A stretch of DNA of 20,687 nucleotides, from the IMG/VR virus record IMGVR_UViG_3300046009_014677, positions 1 through 20,687 of that record, one strand, 5' to 3'. A program made the translations under genes and the position numbers. Shown in pieces: positions 5,278 to 12,100 of the stretch. Positions within the stretch are counted from its first letter, which is position 1. Each line of letters opens with the position of its first letter. The stretch is from a virus. The notes under the pieces were generated by a model. It was not told where the DNA came from. It saw only the letters and a list, made by a program, of their open reading frames with translations, and did not search any database.

Positions 5278-5320
5278 GGGAGAAAACCGGGAGAAAAGAG
5301 GGAGAAAAGGCGGGAGAAAT
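5278..5320. repeat. Four helically phased GGGAGAAA direct repeats
   Basis: GGGAGAAA(A/T) begins at 5278, 5289, 5300 and 5312, a period of 11, 11 and 12 bases. The motif differs from the CTCTCGG set upstream. The block lies between the two GTGAATATTCAC palindromes, about 100 bases before the integrase start. Confidence 0.8.
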
Positions 5321-5328
5321 CGCGCTCA

Positions 5329-5340
5329 GTGAATATTCAC
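5329..5340. promoter_or_regulatory. Palindrome GTGAATATTCAC (copy 2)
   Basis: This is an exact second copy of the 12-base palindrome centred near 5259. It is followed by CCGG as in copy 1, and ends 83 bases before the integrase ATG. The region 5195-5423 has no convincing gene; an open frame crossing the repeats is treated as incidental. Confidence 0.75.
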
Positions 5341-5423
5341 CGGCGCGCTTGGTGTTTCCGGCTGCGGGTGCAAGGGGGCTTTGGTGTGTCTAGCGTGGGT
5401 GCAAAGTGGGAAAGGGCGGCCGA

Positions 5424-6656
5424 ATGAGCAAAGCGGGCAAGGTGCGCCACCTGGTGGCGCGGGTGAAGGGCGGGCGGGAATATTTTTATTGGCAGCCAGC
5501 GCAAGCGCTGCGCTTGGCCGGCTGGCGCATGCAAGCGCTGCCAGGGGATCGCGCGCAAGCGCTGGCCAAGGCGGAAGCGCTGAACCTGGAAGTGGATGCC
5601 TGGCGCCGCGGTGAAGTGGCGCCGAATGCCCCGGCTGCGGCGGCGAAGCGGGGGCGGCGCGCGGCTGCGGGCAGTGTCGAGGCTCTCATTCAGGATTACA
5701 AGGTCAGCCGGTTCTGGCTGGCGCTGGCGGATCGCACGCGCAAGGAATACGGCTGGGCCCTGGATGTGATCGCGGCCTGGGCGGGGGATATGCCTGCGCG
5801 CGCCATCACGGCCCCGGCGGTGCAAGCCTTCTATGCGGGGCAGCTCCGGCGCGTGGAAGGCTCGGGCAAGGCGCGGCGGGTGGTGGAAACGCCAGCCCGC
5901 GCGGCGGCTGTGGTGCGGGTCCTGCGCCTGCTGCTGGGCGTGGGGGAAAGGCTTGGCTACCTGGCGCCGGGCGCCAATCCGGCGCACAATCCGGGCCTGG
6001 TGGTGCGGCGCAAGCGGGATCCGGTGCTGTGGTCGCCGGCGGCGGTCCAGCATATGGCGGCGGTGGCGGATCGGCTGGGTTGGCGTTCGATCGGCACGGC
6101 CATCCTGCTGAATGAATGGCTCGGGCAGCGGGAAGCCGATGTGCTGGCGCTGCCTCCCTGGCAACAGGAAGGCGGGGCCATTGTGCTGCGCCAAGGGAAA
6201 ACCGGGCGGCGCGTGGTGCTGCCGGTGCACCTGGTGCCGCACCTGGTCGCGCGCCTGAAGGGTGAAGCGGCGCGGCCCGATGCGGTCCAGGGCCTGGCGC
6301 GGTTGCTGGTGCATGACAAAACCGGGCAAGGGTGGAATGAACACACGTTTCGCCATACCTTCGCAGCAATTCGGGACATTGCAGCCAAGGGGCTTCCGGC
6401 GGACCCTGATTTGGGCCTTGCACCTGTAGCGCCCATGCCGGGCTGCGCCCAATTGCGCTTTGCCGAGTTGCGCCATACCGCCGCCACCCGCCTGCATGAA
6501 GCCGGCGTGGATGAACAGGGGATTGCCACCATCACGGGCCACACACCTGGCAGCGTGCGGGCCATCCTGGATCGGCACTATCTTGTCAGGACAGAACGCG
6601 GCGCGGAAGCCGCATTCAAGCGCCGCTTGGCGGCTGAGGAGCAAGGCAATGGATGA
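5424..6656 (+). CDS. int: Phage tyrosine integrase
   Basis: This 410-aa protein catalyses site-specific recombination between attP and attB. Residues 1-75 look like an arm-binding region and linker. Residues 85-180 form the core-binding (SAM-like) domain (VEALIQDYKVSRFWLALADR). The catalytic domain follows with R236 (GQREADVLAL), K259 (RQGKTGRR), R350 with H351 (AELRHTAATR), H373 (ITGHT) and the nucleophile Y386 (DRHYLV). The usual first His of the HxxR box is Ala347, a change seen in some phage integrases of this style. An extra WNEHTFRHTFAAIRD segment precedes the box. ATG 5424 has an AAAGGG site upstream; GTG 5406 is possible. The gene points toward the tRNA-derived att core 740 bases downstream, like lambda int toward attP. 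Confidence 0.93.
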   Translation: MSKAGKVRHLVARVKGGREYFYWQPAQALRLAGWRMQALPGDRAQALAKAEALNLEVDAWRRGEVAPNAPAAAAKRGRRAAAGSVEALIQDYKVSRFWLALADRTRKEYGWALDVIAAWAGDMPARAITAPAVQAFYAGQLRRVEGSGKARRVVETPARAAAVVRVLRLLLGVGERLGYLAPGANPAHNPGLVVRRKRDPVLWSPAAVQHMAAVADRLGWRSIGTAILLNEWLGQREADVLALPPWQQEGGAIVLRQGKTGRRVVLPVHLVPHLVARLKGEAARPDAVQGLARLLVHDKTGQGWNEHTFRHTFAAIRDIAAKGLPADPDLGLAPVAPMPGCAQLRFAELRHTAATRLHEAGVDEQGIATITGHTPGSVRAILDRHYLVRTERGAEAAFKRRLAAEEQGNG

Positions 6657-6734
6657 GTGGAAACCGATATCTGAACGCCAATGGAAAACACTGGATTTGC
6701 CGAGGCGCAAGGCAATGGCCGAGTGGCAACCGAT
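6636..6734. repeat. Imperfect 33-base direct repeat at a gene start
   Basis: Copies at 6636-6668 and 6702-6734 differ at four positions and are offset by 66 bases. Each contains GCAAGGCAATGG, a start codon and the codons for EW(K/Q)PI. The second copy gives MAEWQPIETAP, the usual start of this protein family. The first copy therefore looks like an in-frame duplication that added 22 residues. Confidence 0.75.
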
Positions 6735-6999
6735 TGAAACGGCACCCACGGAAGGGCGGTTTTTGGTCTATGGCGGCACTTGGATCAGCGAAGAAAACCT
6801 TGAATGGCGCATTCCTTCCGGCGTGGCCTTGGTTCAAGCGGATGAAAATAGCGTCATCCGAGAGCAACGGTCCCCATTTTCGCGTCCGCCTGCCAGGTAT
6901 TACAGCCCCGCCGATGGCGATTATTCAGGCGGTGGCTTCGCACCATACATCAAAAATCCCACGCATTGGATGCCGGTGCCAGCACCGCCTGGCGGCTGA
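6649..6999 (+). CDS. DUF551-like phage protein
   Basis: This 116-aa protein has the family hallmarks EWQPIETAPTEGRFLVYGG near residues 24-42 and NPTHWMPVPAPP at the C-terminus. The function is unknown; such genes are common in early or accessory regions of temperate phages. The ATG at 6649 has a GAGGAG ribosome site and overlaps the end of int by eight bases. An internal ATG at 6715 (MAEWQPIETAP) corresponds to the normal family start, and the extra N-terminal 22 residues come from a local direct repeat. Either start may be used. Confidence 0.75.
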   Translation: MDEWKPISERQWKTLDLPRRKAMAEWQPIETAPTEGRFLVYGGTWISEENLEWRIPSGVALVQADENSVIREQRSPFSRPPARYYSPADGDYSGGGFAPYIKNPTHWMPVPAPPGG

Positions 7000-7011
7000 G
7001 GGGGCGGAGTG

Positions 7012-7290
7012 ATGGAAGAACGGACAGCATGCCTTCCGCCCGATGGTACGCTTAAAAATACAGCGCATTGGCTTAGGCGGCCCAATCGCGTGTCATCGGC
7101 GCGCTGGGCCATTTGGGATGGTGACGCTTGGCGGTTTGGGTTTGGCGGCCAAATATATGAGGGCCTTCTAATTATTTCCGCCTACCATAAAGAATGCCCA
7201 GAGCGTCTTGCGGCGCGTGGTTTTTTATATGCCGGGCCGGCTTCATCGGGTGAGGTGGATTGGATTTGGGCAGGGCCAGATGATAGGTAG
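7012..7290 (+). CDS. Hypothetical protein, last gene before attP
   Basis: This 92-aa protein starts at an ATG with an AGGGGG site seven bases upstream; GTG 7009 is a close alternative. It is rich in Trp and Gly (ARWAIWDGDAWRFGFGGQIY, EVDWIWAGPDD), hinting at a small beta-rich fold. No family is recognised. Its codons are a little more AT-rich than those of the integrase. It ends 20 bases before the AGTTTGAAC repeats of the attachment region. Confidence 0.55.
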   Translation: MEERTACLPPDGTLKNTAHWLRRPNRVSSARWAIWDGDAWRFGFGGQIYEGLLIISAYHKECPERLAARGFLYAGPASSGEVDWIWAGPDDR

Positions 7291-7310
7291 AACACCCAGG
7301 GAACAGCTAT

Positions 7311-7342
7311 AGTTTGAACTCTAGTTTGAACCAAGTTTGAAC
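7311..7342. repeat. AGTTTGAAC direct repeats, candidate integrase arm sites
   Basis: Three exact copies start at 7311, 7323 and 7334 (spacing 12 and 11). An inverted AGTTTGAA copy lies at 7457-7464 on the other side of the core. Phased repeats on both sides of a tRNA-derived core are typical arm-type integrase sites. The same 9-mer also occurs twice at the start of the gene at 111-1. Confidence 0.65.
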
Positions 7343-7391
7343 TCGGCCCGCCCGGCAGCTAATTTTTCAGTTGTAACCCTTTGAAATTGCT

Positions 7392-7436
7392 TGGTGGGCG
7401 CACAAGGATTCGAACCTTGGACCCGCTGATTAAGAG
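7392..7436 (-). other. attP: attP core: 3' 45 bases of tRNA-Lys (CTT)
   Basis: On the minus strand the segment runs from the anticodon loop (CTCTTAA, anticodon CTT) through the 3' anticodon stem, the variable loop, a complete T-arm (CAAGG-TTCGAAT-CCTTG), the acceptor strand TGCGCCC, the discriminator A and CCA. The bases upstream (TCAAT) cannot pair with TCAGC, and the D-arm and 5' acceptor strand are missing, so this is not a functional tRNA. Phages that integrate in tRNA genes carry exactly such a 3' piece to rebuild the gene. It lies between int and the tail fibre gene, as attP does in lambda. Confidence 0.88.
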
Positions 7437-7443
7437 ATTGATA
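7431..7443 (-). promoter_or_regulatory. Candidate IHF site at the edge of the att core
   Basis: The minus strand reads TATCAATCTCTTA, an exact match to the IHF consensus WATCAANNNNTTR. It overlaps the anticodon-loop end of the core and lies in AT-rich DNA (7437-7475). IHF bending at attP is known for lambda-type integrases; binding here is inferred. Confidence 0.55.
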
Positions 7444-7522
7444 GGTTTCTTTTATTTTCAAACTGTTTTCAAAGTTTGGTTCGGGCTGTTTGTATTTGAT
7501 GCAGCTTAGCTTCATGGCGATT

Positions 7523-8983
7523 TCATTTGCGGTAGCCGATCAGCCGGATTGAACCGCTGGCGATATTTCCTGATGAAAAATAGAACCGCAAACCTGTGAT
7601 TGCGCTTGCTGCGCCATAAAGACCACCGCCGGTTAGACTGACCAGAAAACCCGAACTAGTGAAATGCTCGGCGCTGATATTGCAATTCCACCGATCAGTG
7701 CTTTCTGGATTGTAAAAGCGGATCAGCCCGCGCAACCCTGGATAACCAGCCAAGCTTATCACGCCATTCCCACCACCCGCCGCTTGCGACAACGGAATAA
7801 AACCGCCGGCAGTATTTCCCAAAAGCGCAGTCGATCCAGAGCCAATACCCAAAATCGAAGACGCATAAGCGCTGCCGCCAGACTGCCATGTCGGCCCTGA
7901 TCCAGTGCCAATTCTCAAACCCGCCTGAACATCATTGGTTGCAGGCTTCAGGTCCACCAATTCCAATTCATAACGGTCATAGGTGTTATCAAGATTAGTC
8001 GTGATATCCAGCGTCGCGCTGTTATTGGCGATGGCTTCCGCAATAACCACGGATGAGCCGCGCCAGCCGCTGCTTGGCATGAAAGCCACAACCACCCAAT
8101 TTCCCGACCCAAGGCTTATTGCCTCCGCAGTATCACCAGCCGCCGTAGTGATGTTCGCACCGCCCGGCAGGATCAGGCTGGTCGCGTTATGCGTCAGCGT
8201 CAGCGCCCCAGCAAAGCGCAGCTTGCGCGTCACGCCATTTGCCGCCGTGCCGAAACCGATGATGGTTGTGGTGCCGGTGATCCGCAGATTAGCTGAAGCA
8301 GCGGCACCAATATTCGTAGTGGCAGCGCTCGGCACATCAATTTCCGCTTGGGGTGCAATAGCCGCGGTGATTTGGGCATCCACATACGCTTTGTGTGCTG
8401 CTTGGTTCGGCGAGGCGGGATTAGCTGCAGGCAAAATCAATGCCCCGGTCATTGTGTCGCCAGCGCGCGCCACGGCTTCCAGCAGCGTTCCTGGCGCCCC
8501 AGCGGCATACGGTTGGCCTTGGGCGTCAAACGCCAGAAAGCGACCCGCCCGCGTAACTACCGGCGGCAAAGCTGGCATCGGGCCATCTGTGCTGGGGAAG
8601 ATCAGCGCATTCTGCGCATCGCGGGCGTTTTGCTGGAACAGAACGCGCAGCCGGTTGAATTCCGCTTCCAGGGCTGCGGCCGGCAAATCACCGCCGTTCA
8701 CGAATTGCGTGCTGCGGCCGGAAGGCATGGCCGAAAGCAGCACCAGAATATCGCCAACAGTTGCGCCGGTGGTAAGCGTGATGCTGCCGCCTGCCTGGTC
8801 GCCGGCGCCGGTCACGGTGTAATCCGCGCCGAGCGTCAGGGTGCTGACCACGCCAGAGCGTTCGCGCAACACCAGCAAATCAGTCTGGTCATAGATCGGG
8901 AAATCAAAGGGGAAGCTGGTTTGCCCGGCGGTGGCAATGAAGCGCTCTTTGCGGTCGTTTTCTGGAATGCTGATAATCGTCAT
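7523..8983 (-). CDS. Tail fibre / receptor-binding protein
   Basis: This 486-aa protein has an N-terminus (about 10-115) resembling the T7 gp17 tail-attachment domain: FIATAGQTSFPFDFPIYDQT, LGADYTVTGAG, then the FVNGGDLPAAALEAEFNRLR segment common in podoviral fibres. A mid region with repeated short Ala/Thr/Gly beta motifs (ATTNIGAAASANLRITGTTT) suggests a trimeric shaft. The C-terminal 180 residues are Gly/Ser-rich beta structure ending in SIRLIGYRK and probably bind the receptor. T7 gp17 is 553 aa. The start has a GAGGGA site that overlaps the stop of the upstream gene. It is the last gene of the late operon, next to attP. Confidence 0.85.
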   Translation of the reverse strand: MTIISIPENDRKERFIATAGQTSFPFDFPIYDQTDLLVLRERSGVVSTLTLGADYTVTGAGDQAGGSITLTTGATVGDILVLLSAMPSGRSTQFVNGGDLPAAALEAEFNRLRVLFQQNARDAQNALIFPSTDGPMPALPPVVTRAGRFLAFDAQGQPYAAGAPGTLLEAVARAGDTMTGALILPAANPASPNQAAHKAYVDAQITAAIAPQAEIDVPSAATTNIGAAASANLRITGTTTIIGFGTAANGVTRKLRFAGALTLTHNATSLILPGGANITTAAGDTAEAISLGSGNWVVVAFMPSSGWRGSSVVIAEAIANNSATLDITTNLDNTYDRYELELVDLKPATNDVQAGLRIGTGSGPTWQSGGSAYASSILGIGSGSTALLGNTAGGFIPLSQAAGGGNGVISLAGYPGLRGLIRFYNPESTDRWNCNISAEHFTSSGFLVSLTGGGLYGAASAITGLRFYFSSGNIASGSIRLIGYRK

Positions 8984-8994
8984 TGGTCAATCCC

Positions 8995-11900
8995 TCAAAA
9001 AGCGGTGGCGGGCAGGATGCGTTCTTGGCCGAATTCTTCGCGGCGCCTTTGCTGCTGGCGCTGGATGAAGCCGGGGGAAAGGCTTTCGCGCAGCGAATTT
9101 AGGATCAGCAAATCAAGCGCGGGGCGCGCGTACCAAAGGCTTAGGAAGGGTGTATTTTGCAGCGCGATATTCAGCGCATCGGCTGCCTTGGCTTCACCAT
9201 CGCGGGCGCGGGTGGCCAAGTTTATCACGCTGGCGGCGGTGCCGGCGGTTGGGCCTGCAAGAGTTTCAAGCGCCCCATTTCCAAAGCGATTGGTCTGCGC
9301 AAACAGGAAGTCCCCATAAATGCCCGCGCCGCCTGATTGCATCAGCGCTGCCAGCCAGGTGCCGGGCTTGTCTAAATCGCGCCGGTCATAGCCACGGATC
9401 AAATCCTTGGCGCTCATGGCAAGGTAGCCCGTCACCAAAAGGCCGGCCATCAGCGTGCCCATATTGCGCGCCTGCAATAACCGTTCATCAGGGTTATACC
9501 CCAGCAAAGCGCGGCCCAATACGCGGTCCGTGAAGGCCACGGGAAAGCCTTTGAATTGCGTGATAAAGCGCATGATTTCGCCGGTGGCGGTGCCGCCTTG
9601 CGTTCCCTGCAACATTAGGCGGCGGGTCCGCATGTCCTGTTCCAGAAAGCCGAAGCCCATTTCATCCGCGAAAAAGCCGCGCAAGCGGATTTCCAGGGCA
9701 TCGCGGGTGCGTTCCAGAACGCGGTCCACCTGGTCGCCATAACCATCGCCTTCCGCCTTGGTGGCGGCGGCGCGCGCTTCCGCATTGGCTTCCATGCGGG
9801 CGGTGAATTGGTCCAGCTCCACCTGGCGGCGGTTCCACCAATCGCCAAAATCTTGCAGCCGGGCCTTTTCCGCCTGCGTGGCTTGGCGATTGATCGCGCC
9901 AATGGTGCGGCGCAGCGCATCCAGCCGGGCGCGCAATTCGCCTTCCGCCCGGGCGGCAAGGGTGGCGGGTTCCCCTTCATCCAAATAGCGTTCGGCGCGC
10001 GGGTCAAACACGCGCGCGCCTTCCGTGCCGGTAGTGCTGCGGATCGTGTTGGCGCTGCGCGGCGCGGCGGGGTCTGGTGCGGCTTCACCCCAAGCGCGGC
10101 CTTCGGCAATGGCAGCTTGGAATTCCGCCAATTCATCCAGGCGCAATTGCAATTCCGCCATGCGGTCCCGCATGCCTGCCACGCGGTCAGCGGCGGCGGC
10201 TTCGCCGGCGGCGTTGCGCTTCTGCAAGCGGGCAACCATCAGCATGGTGCTATTGCGGAAGGCTTGCACGCGGCGCGCTACCCATTCGGCTTCTTTGGCA
10301 TCGGCGGCCTGGCGCTTGGCCAGGCGGTCCGCAAGGCCCTTTTGCATGGCTTCCAGATCAGGCCGGGCCAGGTCAATCAGGGTTTGGCGGGGCAGCGTTT
10401 CCAGCCGGTCCGGCGTGATATAGGCGCGGCCATCTTCCGCCTGCCAGGCGGTCGCGCGGATGGCATCCCATTGGGCTGGGCTGATATTCTGCTGGGCCAA
10501 TACGGTGCGATAGCGCGGCGGCAGTGCATCCCATGCCTTGCCTGCATGCAAGCCCATTTCCACCGAAAGCCCGCGCGCGGCGCCAGCCTTCATTGCATCG
10601 GACCACCAAGACATGCCCTGCCAGCGGTAGAAGGTTTCCGTGATGCGGTGCATGGCGCCCATGGGCATGTCATCGGCAATGCCGGCGGCGGTGATGCGGT
10701 TTTTGATCCCATCCAGGCTGGCATCCAGGATCGCGGCGATTTCGCGCTGTTCGCCTGCGCCGCGCCCTTGGAATAGCTGGCGCAAATTCTCCCCCCACGC
10801 CGCCATGATCGGCTTGCCCTGGAAGGTCAGCGCGGCGGCACGCACCGGCAAATCGGTAATGCTGGAAATCACTGCACCGCCAAGCTTGCTGAGTGCCTGC
10901 CATTGCCGGATGCCGCTGGAAATCTGCGCCGCGCGGATATTCACTGGCACGGCGGTCAGCCCCTGCACTTCCGCCATGGCCGATGCAATGGCGCCTTGGG
11001 TTTTGCTGGGGTCTAAGCGGCGCGCGATATCCGCTGGCGCTTCACGCATCAACGTGGCGCGCAAGCGGTTCAAGGTGATCAGCGGGTTCGGCCCCAGCCG
11101 TTCCAATTGCGCGCTGGCTTTGGATGCAGTGGTGAAATGCGCCAGCATGGCATCGTGAATATTCCCGTTGCCGAAACGGTCCGCATAGGTCAGCCAAGCA
11201 TCAGCATCAGCAAAATGCAGGACCCGCGCATGGGCCAGGCTATTGGCCAGATTGGCCGGGCCCACGCGGCCCGTAGCTTCGGCGGCCATGCCGTTCCGGT
11301 CCACGCCTTTGACAATGGTGTCATAGATATCCCGCAACATCTGGCGTTGCAGGGTTTCATTCATGGTACCGAATGTTCGTTGGTTATCCAGGCGCGGCAG
11401 AATGAAATCAATCCATTCATCCGCACTTACGCGCCCCACGCGGTCTGTGGCATGGGCCTGGGGGGACCAGCCATCAAGCCGGCCAATCGGTGCCCCCAGC
11501 TTGTTCAAATCCAGCCGGGTCTTTTCCGCCATGCCGGCATAAAGCTGGGCCAGGTCACGCGCGGCCTGGTTGCCAGTGCGGCCTGGTTCACCGCCCGCGC
11601 GCAATTCCTGCATTTCCCGCACCACGTCAGCGGCAAAGGCTTTGTCCCCATTCTGCACCTGGCGCGCGATTTCCGGGTTGCGCACCATGGCCAGGTTAAA
11701 TTCCTGCAAATAGCGCGCGCGATAGGCCAGCATGGTGGCCGCAACTGAATGCCGGCCCCCTGCCACGTTGCGGCTGGTGCCTTCCAGGAAGGCCAGAAAC
11801 GCGCGGTCTTGCCGCAAGCCGCCGGCAGTTAGCGCATTGATATGGGTCAGCGCCTGGTCATAGGCAATCACCTGCATGGCGGCGTGCTTGGCCCGCAAGG

Positions 11901-12099
11901 CGGCGGCAATCTGCGCCTTTTCCGCTTCCGCCGCTGCCAGCCCGCGCAAGCGCGCATCCAGATTGTCAATGTTCCCGCGCGCTTCTTCTGCCTTGCGCAA
12001 GTCTTCCATCTTGCGCAGCAAATCAACGGCGTCCTGATCTGTCAGCTTGTCGCCTGAAGCGCTGCGCACGGCGGCGATGCAATCGGGGGAAACGCCCAT
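8995..12099 (-). CDS. Large ejection / polyvalent-type virion protein
   Basis: This 1034-aa protein is the third large one behind the gp14-like gene, the place of T7-like internal core proteins. Residues 1-330 are helical and contain LAFLEGTSRNVAGGRHSVAA and the motif RLDGWSPQAHATDRV. These recall large virion proteins of alphaproteobacterial podoviruses and phage polyvalent proteins. Residues 590-820 are strongly coiled-coil (Arg/Glu/Ala-rich). Residues 840-860 hold FITQFKGFPVAFTDRVLG. A hydrophobic stretch at about 879-900 (MGTLMAGLLVTGYLAMSAKD) may insert into the host membrane during DNA ejection. It starts one base after the preceding stop, with GAGG upstream. Ejection from the capsid is inferred from position and architecture. 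Confidence 0.7.
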   Translation of the reverse strand: MGVSPDCIAAVRSASGDKLTDQDAVDLLRKMEDLRKAEEARGNIDNLDARLRGLAAAEAEKAQIAAALRAKHAAMQVIAYDQALTHINALTAGGLRQDRAFLAFLEGTSRNVAGGRHSVAATMLAYRARYLQEFNLAMVRNPEIARQVQNGDKAFAADVVREMQELRAGGEPGRTGNQAARDLAQLYAGMAEKTRLDLNKLGAPIGRLDGWSPQAHATDRVGRVSADEWIDFILPRLDNQRTFGTMNETLQRQMLRDIYDTIVKGVDRNGMAAEATGRVGPANLANSLAHARVLHFADADAWLTYADRFGNGNIHDAMLAHFTTASKASAQLERLGPNPLITLNRLRATLMREAPADIARRLDPSKTQGAIASAMAEVQGLTAVPVNIRAAQISSGIRQWQALSKLGGAVISSITDLPVRAAALTFQGKPIMAAWGENLRQLFQGRGAGEQREIAAILDASLDGIKNRITAAGIADDMPMGAMHRITETFYRWQGMSWWSDAMKAGAARGLSVEMGLHAGKAWDALPPRYRTVLAQQNISPAQWDAIRATAWQAEDGRAYITPDRLETLPRQTLIDLARPDLEAMQKGLADRLAKRQAADAKEAEWVARRVQAFRNSTMLMVARLQKRNAAGEAAAADRVAGMRDRMAELQLRLDELAEFQAAIAEGRAWGEAAPDPAAPRSANTIRSTTGTEGARVFDPRAERYLDEGEPATLAARAEGELRARLDALRRTIGAINRQATQAEKARLQDFGDWWNRRQVELDQFTARMEANAEARAAATKAEGDGYGDQVDRVLERTRDALEIRLRGFFADEMGFGFLEQDMRTRRLMLQGTQGGTATGEIMRFITQFKGFPVAFTDRVLGRALLGYNPDERLLQARNMGTLMAGLLVTGYLAMSAKDLIRGYDRRDLDKPGTWLAALMQSGGAGIYGDFLFAQTNRFGNGALETLAGPTAGTAASVINLATRARDGEAKAADALNIALQNTPFLSLWYARPALDLLILNSLRESLSPGFIQRQQQRRREEFGQERILPATAF

Positions 12100-12100
12100 C

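Noticed and set aside
5212-5340. CRISPR array
   Set aside because: Repeat units are 7-10 bases with 10-12 base spacing and no unique spacers; no cas genes are present.
5196-5393. Small plus-strand open frame across the phased repeats
   Set aside because: The repeats have 10-12 base periods that break codon register, the peptide is low complexity, and the DNA motifs explain the pattern better.
7328-7342. GAAC-N7-GAAC, matching the alphaproteobacterial LexA box GTTC-N7-GTTC
   Set aside because: It arises from the 11-base phasing of AGTTTGAAC repeats, and no gene start lies next to it; without a promoter an SOS role is unsupported.
7392-7436. Functional tRNA-Lys gene
   Set aside because: Only the part from the anticodon loop to CCA is present; the D-arm, 5' acceptor strand and 5' anticodon stem are missing.
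7321-7515. 64-codon minus-strand open frame containing NQRVQGSNPCAPTK
   Set aside because: The peptide is the translation of the tRNA-Lys fragment, a well-known false gene call; no ribosome site supports it.
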